Source: Primulina eburnea (taxonomy: Eukaryota > Streptophyta > Magnoliopsida > Lamiales > Gesneriaceae). From it: a DNA stretch of 64,000 nt. The stretch covers positions 26,136,445 to 26,200,444 of the forward strand of contig NC_133103.1 in NCBI RefSeq assembly GCF_022965805.1. Direction: 5' to 3'. The translations under genes and the position numbers were made by a program. Position 1 is the stretch's first letter. Every line of letters starts with the position of its first letter. Below, piece by piece: positions 33,937 to 44,120 of the stretch. Below the pieces are notes generated by a model. The model was given only the letters and a program-made list of their open reading frames with translations. It was not told the DNA's origin and did no database searches.

Positions 33937-35566
33937 TTAAATCAAGAACATTATGAAAATAAGAAAACTTATTCTCAGGAAGAGGTTTTGTAAAGATATA
34001 TGCTGGTTTTTATCACTAGGAACATATTCCAGACGAATGTCCTTCTTTTGCACATGATCTCTAGTAAAATGATGTCTGATGTCAATGTGCTTCGTTCTGG
34101 AATGAAGTACTGGATTTTGTGTAATTGCTATAGCACTGGTATTGTCACAGAATATAGGTGTCAGATGCTGGAACTCCATAGTCCTTAAGTTGTTGTTGCA
34201 TCCACAGCATTTGAGAGCAACAACTTCCAGCAGCAAGATATTCTGCTTCTGCAGTAGACGTAGCTATGGAAGTCTGCTTTTTACTGAACCAGGAGATCAA
34301 CCTATCCCCAAGGAATTGACAAAAACCACTGGTGTTTTTTATATCCAGTTTGCAACCTGCATAGTCACCATCTGAATATCCAATAAGATTGAAAGAGGAA
34401 TCCTTGGGATACCATAGGCCGATATTTTGAGTGCTTTTAAATATTTCAAAATTCGTTTAGCAGCAATAAAATGCAATTGCTTAGGGTTAGACTGAAATCT
34501 CGCACAAATACAAACAGCAAACAAAATATCAGGTCTACTGGCAGTAAGATATAACAATGAGCCAATAAGACCATGATACTGAGTTACCTCTACTGAAATT
34601 CCATTTTCATCTTTATCAAGTTTAGTAGATGAACTCATTGGGGTGGAAGCAGCAGATCATGTTTCCATGCCAAAATTTTTCGGTAGTTCTTTTGTGTACT
34701 TAGCCTGATTTATGAATATTCATGTATCGAGTTGCTTGATCTGCAGTCCTAGGAAGAATGTCAATTCTCTCATCATGCTCATTTCGAATTGTTCCTGCAT
34801 TATCTTAGAAAACTTTTCACATAATTTAGGGTTAGTTGACCCAAAGATAATGTCATCAACATAAATCTGGACTAATAGAATGTGCTTATTTTTAACGAAT
34901 GTGAATAAAGTATTGTCTACGGTGCCGATGGTGAAATCATGATTGACAAGAAATTGTGAAAGAGTGTCATACTAAGCCCTAGGTGCTTGTTTCAAACCAT
35001 ACAAGGCTTTGTGTAATTTAAAGACATGATTTGGTAAGAAATGATCAATAAAACCTGAAGGTTGTTTAACATAAACTTCTTCTAGCAGTAGACCATTTAG
35101 GAAGACACTTTTTACATCCATCTGATAAACTTTGAAGTTCTTGAAAATGGCAAAGGCTAAGAATATTTTGATTGCTTCAAGCGTTGTTACTGGTGCATAA
35201 GTCTCATCATAATCTATTCTTTCTTCTTATCTGAAACCTTGAGCCAACAGTCTTGCTTTATTTCTAACAACAGTACCTTCTTCATTTAGTTTGTTTCTAA
35301 ATACACACCGAGTTCCAATAACTGCTTGATGAGATGGTCTAGGTACAAGAAATCACAATTCATTTCTTTTAAATTGATTCAACTCTCTTGCATAGCTTGA
35401 ATCCAACTGGGATCCAAAAGAGCTTCTTCAATCTTCTTTGGTTCATCCTGAGAGATAAAATCAGCATGCATATATCCATTTACCATTTGTCTTCTAGTTC
35501 TTAATGGAACTGTTGGATTTCCAATAACCAAAGGTGGAGGGTGTGATTTTTTTCCAAACAAAAGGG
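33937..35566 (-). pseudogene. Sirevirus copy 1 RT and RNase H (degenerate)
   Basis: The minus-strand frame at 35,561-35,379 reads LVIGNPTVPLRTRRQM and then EALLDPSWIQAMQES. RT blocks continue with frameshifts to about 34,640. RNase H pieces are GLIGSLLYLTASRPDILFAV (34,570) and FCDNTSAIAITQNPVLHSRT (34,130), ending near 33,937. The gag and integrase half is absent beyond 35,566, where the sequence changes to unrelated AT-rich DNA. Confidence 0.8.
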
Positions 35567-35754
35567 TTTAACTTTTAGGACTATAATTATTATTTTTCTT
35601 ATATATAAGCTCTTAAAACAACACTTTATTTTTAAAAAAAATATCATGACGAGTTACTTAACTACAAGATAATAACTTATGGATTTTGTTTTAAGCAAAT
35701 TATGAAAATGCGGGAATTGTTTTAATTTACAATTTATCTTTTAATTAAGTTGTG

Positions 35755-35796
<42 letters not shown>

Positions 35797-35962
35797 TAGA
35801 TTTGTAATTTTGTAAACAAAATTGACCAAATTTTTGTTCCTCTTTGTAATATTAAATTAATCAAAGAGAAGAAAAACGCGTCAGATCATTACTTTTTGTA
35901 TTTTGACCCGACCATATTTTCAATCCAAATGTCTCTCGATCTTATATAGAAAAAAACGTATT
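35567..35962. other. AT-rich host DNA with (TTA)n microsatellite
   Basis: No gene. A run of about 14 ATT/TTA units lies at 35,753-35,796. The last five bases, gtatt, are the TRIM target site. Confidence 0.7.
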
Positions 35963-36307
35963 TGTTAATTGTCTCACATCTGTTGGATAAATAACCTTTG
36001 AGTGGTATATATGGGATTGGACAATCCTCCTCCCAAGAGCTAGCTTTTGGGGTTGAGTTAAGTCCAAGTTCCAATCTTAACATGGTATCAGAGCCCGGGT
36101 TGCACCGTTATGTGTTGGACTGTCACCCGTTCTGTCCATAATTGGGTCATTTGTAAACTCCACGCTCCAGATGTTCATTCCTGAGCGTGAGAGGGGTGTG
36201 TTAATTGTCTCACATCGGTTGGATAAATAACATTTGAGTGGTATATATGGGATTGGACAATCCTCCCCCCAAGAGCTAGTTTTTGGGGTTGAGTTCCAAT
36301 CTTAACA
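35963..36307 (+). mobile_element. TRIM (miniature LTR retrotransposon)
   Basis: A 345-bp element. LTRs of 120 bp (35,963-36,082) and 109 bp (36,199-36,307) run TGTTAATTGTCTCACATC...CTTAACA. TGGTATCAGAGC (36,083-36,094) directly follows the first LTR as the primer site, and GAGAGGGGTG (36,189-36,198) precedes the second. The flanks gtatt / gtatc are a target duplication with one change. The left LTR has about 11 extra bases (aagtccaag region) near its end. There is no coding capacity; it is moved in trans. It sits just 3' of the decayed host paralogue. Confidence 0.9.
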
Positions 36308-36557
36308 GTATCGACACACAGATGAAGTAGACTTGCTGCAATGATATTGATCACCGAAGGAGACTTGCTGCGATGCCTGAAGACCGCCGATGAAGTAGGT
36401 GTTGAGCATGTGGTGGCTTTATTATTTCCAAACAAGCAGCATCGTCTCCATTTTTGGTTGCAGCAGCGCGAGCGCTGGCATTAGTAGTTGTATTGATGCT
36501 GCTCACGAGTGAATCCGTGCGAGGCCGGCCAGAGGAAGGAGGAGAATTGGATCCCAT
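36308..36557 (-). pseudogene. Decayed paralogue of the small host gene
   Basis: From ATG 36,557 the frame starts MGSNSPPSSGRPRTDSLVSS, matching the GGKPRTDSLV block of 14,611-14,850. The matching middle block FGNNKATT...STPTSS (compare WGGNEATTTRTPSSS) lies in another frame. The C-terminal RRSSGIAASLLR is back in the first frame. Two compensating indels therefore leave a 68-codon open frame with a scrambled middle. It could be a pseudogene or a diverged gene. The TRIM lies immediately downstream. Confidence 0.6.
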
Positions 36558-38689
36558 ATTAATCGATGGACTTGGAAAATCCCTTGACCCCGCATATTAA
36601 CAAATGAGATTTTCATTTGGGAGCATTTATGGGCAAAAACAATAAATCGTTATGACAAGTTAGCGTGCTCGGACCGTAGAACGTGCATGTTCGATGGCTT
36701 TACAGTTTATGAGTTTTATACATGTAAAAACTGATTTCGTATTATATTTATTTTATTGTATTTATGGTTGGGAAACATGTTATTTTTTTGGATATTCTGA
36801 AATATTTTATGGATGTTTAAATCCATGCCTCAAAATAAACAATATTTGAATTTTAAATTTTTTTTTAGCTTCGAATTTCAGGTTTATTTATTTGGAATTT
36901 TTGAAAATTACTATTAGGTTTTATTGAGTTTAAAAAGTAAAAATGGTAGATTTAAATAAATTTAAAAAAATTTATTTTTCGCATGTTTTAAATAGTAAAG
37001 TAAATACGCGTCGTTTAAAAAATATTTATAGATTTCTATCCAAAAATAAGATTCGATCGAATTAAATCAATTGGATAAGTTATTCTGGTTTAATAAAAAA
37101 TTAATTTGCACCTGGTTTTGTTAATATATTTTATTGTACATTTCTATTATTAATTAATTATTTAACAATAACCTAATTTTCTTATTTTTTATGGTTTTTA
37201 TTTTGTTAATATGGAGAACTGTCATAAATCCATTAACCCCTTATTACTCTAGTTTGACATAAAATAATTCTTCTACTGTTATACATAAAAAAAATAAAAA
37301 GAGAGAGAGAAAATTATTCAATACTCCAATATAATTTTCATTGAACTCAGTTATCTTATTTATATGGTAAAATTGCTCTTGACATATTTATTTTGATATA
37401 TTTCAAATCTAATTTGGTAAGAATAATCATTTAAAACAAAAAATTTGTTATAACATCCGGCTTCGATGATTATTTGCACAACAATTGATTTGTTAAGAAG
37501 GAAAATTGGCAAGATGAATGCGTAAAAAATTTATCGGAACTCAAGTGTTGTTTTTTGTTAAACCCTTAACAATAAAACCTTTTGGGAAAAAACCAAATGT
37601 AGGAAAAATAATATAATAGTAGATGTATTTTTTGGATGCCATCTTGAAGATGAATGCACCTCGTTAAAAAAATATGACATCCCTCACTACTTGTTTACTC
37701 TTTAAAAAATCATGTAGGAACAATAATAGACGAGAAAAAAAAATTATAAATTCTATTTTTCCCCTGTTGCAAGCATCACTTGAAATTATTAAGTCGTTGC
37801 ATTCTGATCTCGTACACTTATTTGTCAAAAGTTGATTTAGAGATGATCACTTTGTAAAATATCGATCACAATATCCTTAATTTTGTTAATCTCTTTATGT
37901 AATTCTACAATTTCAATAGTGTAATTTGTGAGATACGATGATGAACAAATTGTTTTTATATATGGTACTTCAAAACCAAACACATTTTATTCATCTTCAA
38001 GGTAGCAGAAAGGAAATTTTGAGCATCAAATGTTCCAACAACCACAAATAAATGTGACGAATAATATAAAAGTATTAACTCGTATGATAACATGTTGCTC
38101 TATCAATATGATAGTTTTGGAGGTTGAATCTAATTTCATTTGATACTCTAAATATTTTGATGACGAGGGTATATTTATGAGTTGTGAAACTTGCGTTTTT
38201 GAAAAAAGGTGAGGCTATGGGACTTGTTGATGCTATATTATGGGTTCGATGGTTGGGTCTAATACGAAGGTGGTGCTGGATAAGATAAATTCTTCAAGCA
38301 CTGATGTCTCATAGTTTGGCTCTACTGTGCAACGTTGTAAAGATTTAGTTGGAAATAAGAACAATTTTTCAAATTTTTTACTCGGTGATAGGAGAACGAG
38401 TATGCTTATGCTTTGGCCAAATCTTCTTTTTTTTTATATGCTAGTCTTCGGATATGAGATCCTATTTTTAAGACACTATCATAAGGGTGCATCTAAGCAT
38501 AAGTATTTGTCCATACATGTGGAGTCCATTAATTGTTAAATGGACCTCACATATGCTATTAAATATCCACAAGATGTATTGTTAAAATAGTACTTTAGAG
38601 ATAACTTTAAACTTCACGCTCATCTCATGGTGTGAAGCAAGGAATTATGCTATTTTTTCTAATGTTGCTGCAAGCTACTTGAAAATTCA
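36558..38689. other. AT-rich host DNA, no gene recognised
   Basis: About 2.1 kb with long A/T runs. The only sizeable frame (38,327-38,539, plus, 70 codons) has no recognisable domain and lies in sequence without other coding signals. Confidence 0.5.
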
Positions 38690-39153
38690 ACTATGCATAT
38701 ATATGCTTTGGCAAGTACACCCTTGACCACAATATCAACCATTAACTGAATATCTGGCTTCAGTTCTTTTTTTAGATCGGAAACCATGATTTTCCGTTCA
38801 TCAGCAGATAGTAGCGTCTGCATCTCCTCAATACAGGAAGTATTCACTTTAGAAAAGTGAACTAAGCCATCAGTAGGCAATTGAAAGAGACTGCTAAAGG
38901 AGTCTTCTTCGAGGATGCTACTTGTTGTGGACGGTTTTTGTCATTTTACCGTCAGCAGAAATGAAGCTATTAGCATAAAGATCCTGAATCTTCTTGGGAT
39001 AATTTCTTGAGTTGATAACCCCAGAAATTTCTTCAGTCCAGCTACTTCAAGCTTGAGAAAGACACTTCTAACATCTTCTTCCTTAACAGAGAGGACTGAG
39101 TCGAAGTCAATAACTATTGCATTAAGTATGTTTGCAAGAATTTGGCTTGCCAT
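38690..39153 (-). pseudogene. Env-position ORF of Sirevirus copy 2 (truncated)
   Basis: ATG 39,153, MASQILANILNAIVIDFDSV, then GLKKFLG. A frameshift near 38,960 moves to a frame with LYANSFISADGK. A further segment reads LPTDGLVHFSK and KKELKPDIQLMVDIVVKGVLAKA, then similarity ends near 38,690. The N-terminal 60-70 residues align with copy 1 (32,856). About 150 of roughly 920 codons remain. Confidence 0.6.
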
Positions 39154-39770
39154 TGCTGAAAGTTTGGATATCTGGGAGGAAGAAAAGCTCTATGTGTTTG
39201 ATTTTCTTTGAGAGATAGAAATGCTCGTAAAGAAACTGAAATGGAGCGGGCACAATTACTTATGTTGGTGACTGTTCAAATTTTTGGACATGTGTCAGTC
39301 CAAGATTGGTTTGAATAAAACATGTGTAAGTGATGTGTAATTTTGAATAAGAGTCGGTTGGACTACGTGGGGTCACGTTACCAACCACTATTCAATGAAT
39401 GACACAGTTAAGTGCGTAATTTTAACAGTCACATCAGTTATTGTGGAATTTTTTTATCGATATTCAGTTAACCTATATGATAAGATCAGTTAAGTTAATA
39501 ACTGAGTGAACAATTGAGAACTGAATCAGTTCAGTTGAAGATTAACTGAAAATTGTCTTATCAGTTAACCAATTTAAAATAGACATTCTCCCTAAATAAA
39601 TGCATATAAGTAAAAAGACTAAGAGAATCTCATCCTCGATCAATTAATTGCATCCATTTGGCTAATGTCTTTTCATTTTCTTTTTGTTTCTTCAGTTAAA
39701 GGTTGTCTATAAATAATATCAAACTTATCAGATACAAAATATTTTAACAAATAATATTAATCAAGCGCAG
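39154..39770. promoter_or_regulatory. Divergent intergenic region between two ORFs, copy 2
   Basis: 617 bp separate ATG 39,153 (minus) and ATG 39,771 (plus). It is much more diverged from copy 1 than the flanking ORF starts are. It contains TATAAATA at 39,708-39,715 and a cluster of CAGTTAA/TTAACTGA words at 39,463-39,571, like those in the Sirevirus-type solo LTRs. Confidence 0.5.
39708..39715 (+). promoter_or_regulatory. TATA box of the antisense ORF, copy 2
   Basis: Exact TATAAATA, 63 bp before ATG 39,771. Confidence 0.6.
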
Positions 39771-40095
39771 ATGGATAAAACAAGTAGTTCTAATAAGCCC
39801 AATCCTGCAGAAAGGCTTTCATTTGTGGAAACTTGGAAGAGAGATATCAAAGACTTTGTCTTTGATAAAGTAATGTCCAGCTGGATGAAGATTCATGCTG
39901 CAAACTATTCAGAGAGATAAATTAGTTGCCACTGATGAACAGAAGGCAACTGAAATCAAGTATAAGCACCGTCTCTCCGTTATTCATACTTCAGACCTAG
40001 TAACTAATGAAGGTCTCTATTACCTGATGCTCAGCAAGGAGTATATGATTCTGGAGAAAATTGTTTTCACAGAAGATTTTAGGAAAATTTCCTAG
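39771..40095 (+). pseudogene. Antisense ORF of Sirevirus copy 2 (one frameshift)
   Basis: Starts MDKTSSSNKPNPAERLSFVE and continues WKRDIKDFVFDKVMSSWMKI. A +1 shift near 39,900 leads to a second frame (39,895-40,095) with RDKLVATDEQKATEIKYKHR and a C-terminal EKIVFTEDFRKIS. Joined length is about 107 codons. The predicted product is charged and probably helical, with no signal peptide or membrane span. AATAAA lies 80 bp after the stop (40,175-40,180). With the TATA box this gives a complete promoter-ORF-polyA layout on the strand opposite to the element. Function unknown. Confidence 0.5.
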
Positions 40096-40174
40096 GAGAT
40101 GTCCCTATTGTTATCTGATTGGCTAAATGCAGTAGAGATAAAACTAAACTGTGTAATAGCAGCTAGGTATTATA

Positions 40175-40180
40175 AATAAA
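40175..40180 (+). terminator. Possible polyadenylation signal of the antisense ORF
   Basis: AATAAA 80 bp downstream of the stop at 40,095. AT-rich DNA makes chance likely, so this is weak support. Confidence 0.35.
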
Positions 40181-40333
40181 GTTTCTATTTCAATTCATTG
40201 CTATTTATTAATTTCACTTCTATATTCTCTGCAATCTAATTGATACTTACTAAATAAAAATTAGTAGGAACTGAATAACCACTAACTAACAACTCTAGCT
40301 GACATAAAATAATGCAACTAAGATTAAGAAAAA

Positions 40334-42185
40334 TTAATTAAGAATATTACAAAAGTAAGAAAACTTAGTCTCGGGCAATGGCTTGGTGAAGATGTCATAT
40401 GCTTGTTGTTTAGTTGATATGTTCTCCTGCTTGATTGCCTTCTTTAGAGCATGGTCTCTGATGAAGTAATGTCTGACATCAATATGTTTGGTCCTGAAAG
40501 GAAGAACTGGATTATATGTGATCGCAATTGTGCTTGTATTTTCACAGAATATTGGTGATTCTTCTGCAATAACTCCATAATCTTTCAGTTTGTTGAATCC
40601 AGAGCTGTTGAGCACAGCAGCTTCCAGCAGCTAGATAATCTGCTTCAGTTGTGGAAGTTGCTATGGATGTTTGCTTCTTGCTGAACCATGAAATCACTAT
40701 GTCTCCTAGAAACTGACATGATCTACTTGTGCTTTTACGATCAAGCTTACATCCTGCATAATCTGCATCTGAACAGCAACTAAATTGAAAGATGAGTCTT
40801 TAGTATACCGTAAGCCCAAATTTTGTGTGCCTTTAAGATATTTCAATATAAGTTTGGCAGCTGAAAAATGCGATTTCTTAGGATCTGCATGAAATCTAGC
40901 ACATATGCAGACAACATATACAATATCAAGACGACTAGCAGTTAGGTACAATAAAGAACCTATTAAACATCTGTAGAGTGTCGTCTCAACTGATATTCCT
41001 CCTTCATCTTTATCTAATTTAATTGATGAGCTCGTGGGAGTATTTGCAGCTGAACATTACTCTATACCAAATTTCTTAAGCAATTCCTTCGTGTATTTTG
41101 TCTGACTGAAAAAAGTATCAGTTTCCAGTTCTTCACTTGCAGACCAAAAAAGAACGTCAGTTCACCCATCATACTCATCTCAAATTTTTCCTGCATTAAC
41201 TTGGCAAATTTCTCACATAAATTGGGGTTAGTTGACCTAAAAATAATATCATGAACATATATTTGTACAAGTAAAATATGATCATTCTTTGAAATTTTGA
41301 AGAGATTTTTGTCAATTGTTCCAACAATAAAATCGTGATCAGTTAAGAATTTTGAAAGTGCATCATACAAAGCTCTTGGAACTTGTTTAAGACCATATAA
41401 AGTTTTGTTCAAATGATAAACATTATCAGGAAAGGATTGATCAACAAAACCTGGTTGTTGTTCAACATACACTTCTTCCTGAAACTGACCATTCATGAAT
41501 GCACTTTTGACATCCATTTGGTAAACTTTGAAGTCTTTGAATGAGGCATAAGCAAGAAATATTCTTATTGCTTCTAGTCTTGCAACTGGTGCATATGTCT
41601 CGTCGCAATCAATTTCTTCTTCTTGTCTATATCCTTGTGCCACAAGCCTTGCTTTATTGCGCACAATTGAACCATCTTCGTTCAGTTTATTCCTATAGAC
41701 CCACTTTGTACCTATAATTCTTTCATATACTGGTCTTGGAACTAAATTCCAGACATTTTCATGGGTAAACTGATTTAGCTCTTCTTGCATACCATTTATC
41801 CAGTTAGGATCAGCCAGAGTTTCATCGGTTTTCTTTGGTTCCAGTTGGGAAACAAAAGCTGAATGAAAAAATAAATTAATCATTTGATTTCTAGTTCTTA
41901 CCGGATCAGATTGATTACCCATCACCAATTTGGTGGATGTGATTTCTTCCATCTGTATTCAGCATTGGTTGGATCAATTTCAGCAATTGTTTCAATTGGT
42001 AACTGAATGTTTTCTTCAGTTTTAGTTGCTACTGCTTCAGTTGGTATTTGAACATCAACGTTTTGCTCCACCAAGTGATTATCAGGAACAATTTCTTGTT
42101 CAATTGATTGATCCACTACTTCTGGTTCTGGTGTTTGAAGAATATTTCGATCGATACGAACTTCTTCTTCACTATTATCCTCCAA
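40334..42185 (-). pseudogene. Sirevirus copy 2 RT and RNase H
   Basis: An acidic linker (42,185-41,950, ending KKSHPP) is followed by RT in one 296-codon frame (41,952-41,062). Blocks are [56 protein letters not shown] and [12 protein letters not shown], where the usual catalytic YVDD is changed to YVHD, then [17 protein letters not shown]. RNase H pieces run 40,951-40,334 (MYLTASRLDIVYVV; FCENTSTIAITYNPV). The FEMSMMGEL and QIY(V)xDIIF wording is of the Sirevirus type. The loss of the first catalytic Asp plus frameshifts means the enzyme is dead. Confidence 0.8.
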
Positions 42186-42299
42186 ACTTATATCTGTAAA
42201 GCGATCAACTAGCTAAACTGGATCAGTTGGCTTATCAGTTAGTCCTGATTCATCAAATACAACATGAATCAATCCTTCTACATTTTAAGTACATTTATT

Positions 42300-43290
42300 A
42301 AAAACTCTATAAACTTTACTAACTGATGAATAACCTAGAAATATTCCTTCTGCAGATTTTGTATCAAATGTTTTTAAATGATTTTTGTCATTATCGTGAA
42401 TATAATAGCTGCAGCCGAATATTCTGAAATAGGATACCACACTTTTATGTCCATGCCAAATCTCATGGGGTTTTCAAACGATTTTTTTATCATTGATCTG
42501 TTCTGAGTAACATGCAGTGTTTACTGCTTCTGCCCAAAATTATTTGAAATATACTAGAATCAGTAAGCATTGTTCTAGCAGCTTCTTTAAGAGTTTGATT
42601 TCTTCTTTCAGCTATACCATTTTTTTGAGGTGTTCTACGTGCTGACAAATCATGCTTAATTCTAGTATTTTCTAAAAAAATTTATAAAGATTTTGATTGA
42701 CAATTCAGTCTCTCGATCAGACCTTATTATTTCAATTCAAACTGATTTTTCATTTAATAATTTTTTGAAAAGCTTAATCAGTTGTGCAGCAGTATGGTCT
42801 TTTGATTTAAGAAAGATAACACAAGTAAATCTTGAAAAATCATCAACGATTACCAAGGTGTATTTCATTCCTTCTAAACTCATGACTTGTATATGACCAA
42901 AAAGATCCATATATAGCAGTCCTAAGCATCTAGAGGAAGATTTACTACCCTTATTTTAAAATGAAGATCTTACTTGTTTACCAAACTGACATGCTAAACA
43001 AATTTTGTCTTTTGAAAAATCTATTTTAAGCAGACTATTTACAAGATCATGGTTACTCAGATGAGCAATAGACTTAAAATTTAAGTGGTTCAACCTTTTA
43101 TATCACAACCAGTTTTTAGAAGATTTTGAAGCTAGAAAACATACTGGTTAGGTTGATCAGTCCAACTGACTTTGTAAGTATTGCCACAACGATTTTCAGT
43201 TATAATGATCTCATTAATTGAGTTCTTAACTGTGCACGTGTGTTTGTTGAACTGAAATGAGAAATTATTATAGCATAACTGACTGATGCT
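42300..43290 (-). pseudogene. Sirevirus copy 2 integrase (heavily decayed)
   Basis: Only short islands remain on the minus strand, notably the Glu block RTPQKNGIAERRNQTLKEAA at about 42,580-42,640 and a downstream NTAYYVQNRSMI-like segment. Many stops occur in every frame. Confidence 0.65.
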
Positions 43291-43293
43291 AAT

Positions 43294-44120
43294 CTAGTTA
43301 TACTTCAAATTATCAACCAGTAAGATGTATTTAATAATAATATTACCATGGATAAGCTTAACCTTACCCACGATTTTACCTTTAGAGTTGTCACCAAAAC
43401 TGATGTTTGGACTAGAATATTTGATCAGTTGGGATAGCAATTCAGCATCCCCTATCATGTGTCGTGAGCATCCGTTATCCAAGTACCAAATTGATTCTTT
43501 TGTTGTACCTGTTACCTTCAATCACACTCAACATATAATCTTGGTACACACATCTATTTGGGTCCTGAACTGATTAGTCCTTTAGAAACCCATACTTGAA
43601 TCAGTCTAACTGACTTTCCAGTTGTTGTGTTCCAAATTATTTTCCTCGACTTGTGTGTGTTAGGTTTGTGGTGTGTGGATGAAACAATATGATTTTCAAC
43701 CTTTTACAACTGCTTGTACACCCGGTATCTCTTTTGAACTGACTTACAGTTGTAGTAATTGTAGTAGTCATTCCTAGAGTGCTGACTTTTGTAGCTGAAC
43801 CGTTTAGATAACCAGCTACGTGAATCAGTTGGACTCTCAGGGCTATATCCAATTCCAAACCGTTTAGCTTTGTTTTTATGTTCAATCGGTTGAACAATAG
43901 GTTTACTTGGTTCAAATATTTCTTGTACCACTGTTGATTTCACAAAGTTAATGTATTTCCCTTTGTGCTCATTCAACTTTGGTATGGTATCACTTGCAGA
44001 AGTTTCACCAATGCTATTAAGCCCAACCCAGTTTTATCAACAACTGATTTTTGCAAACTCTACATTTCAGTCAGAGTGACTGATGACTTATCTTGAAAAT
44101 TAGATTCGGTTAGCTTGTTA
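43294..44120 (-). pseudogene. Sirevirus copy 2 gag end and protease
   Basis: A frame at 43,521-43,294 has the copia protease site WYLDNGCSRHMIGD, with DNG in place of the usual DSG. Upstream pieces (43,976-43,637) read NEHKGKYINFVKSTVVQEIF and GIGYSPESPT. The most upstream recognisable words are near 44,100, and the capsid part is missing. Confidence 0.65.

Larger units (their letters stand above)
15884..35566 (-). mobile_element. Sirevirus-like copia element, copy 1 (5'-truncated, nested insertions)
   Basis: Minus-strand order from right to left is RT/RNase H (35,566-33,937), an antisense ORF (33,517-33,666, plus strand), an extra sense ORF starting at 32,856, and a purine tract and LTR at 16,867-15,884. 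The extra ORF resumes after two foreign blocks with perfect target duplications (20,680-32,341 and 19,020-20,461), which shows one element was split. RT wording (VQIYVDDIIF-type in copy 2) and an extra ORF after pol fit the Sirevirus lineage, which is known for env-like ORFs there. The gag/integrase half and 5' LTR are missing: similarity stops abruptly at about 35,566. Confidence 0.75.
38690..44120 (-). mobile_element. Sirevirus-like copia element, copy 2 (both ends lost)
   Basis: Minus-strand order is gag/protease (44,120-43,294), ruined integrase (about 43,290-42,300), RT/RNase H (42,185-40,334), antisense ORF (39,771-40,095, plus) and env-position ORF start (39,153-38,690). It has the same gene order as copy 1 and supplies the missing 5' half. 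No LTR is found at either end: similarity stops near 38,690 on the left and near 44,120, where Angela-like leader begins. Confidence 0.75.

Noticed and set aside
38327..38539. 70-codon plus-strand frame as a host gene
   Set aside because: AT-rich context, no similarity to anything else here, no supporting promoter signal.
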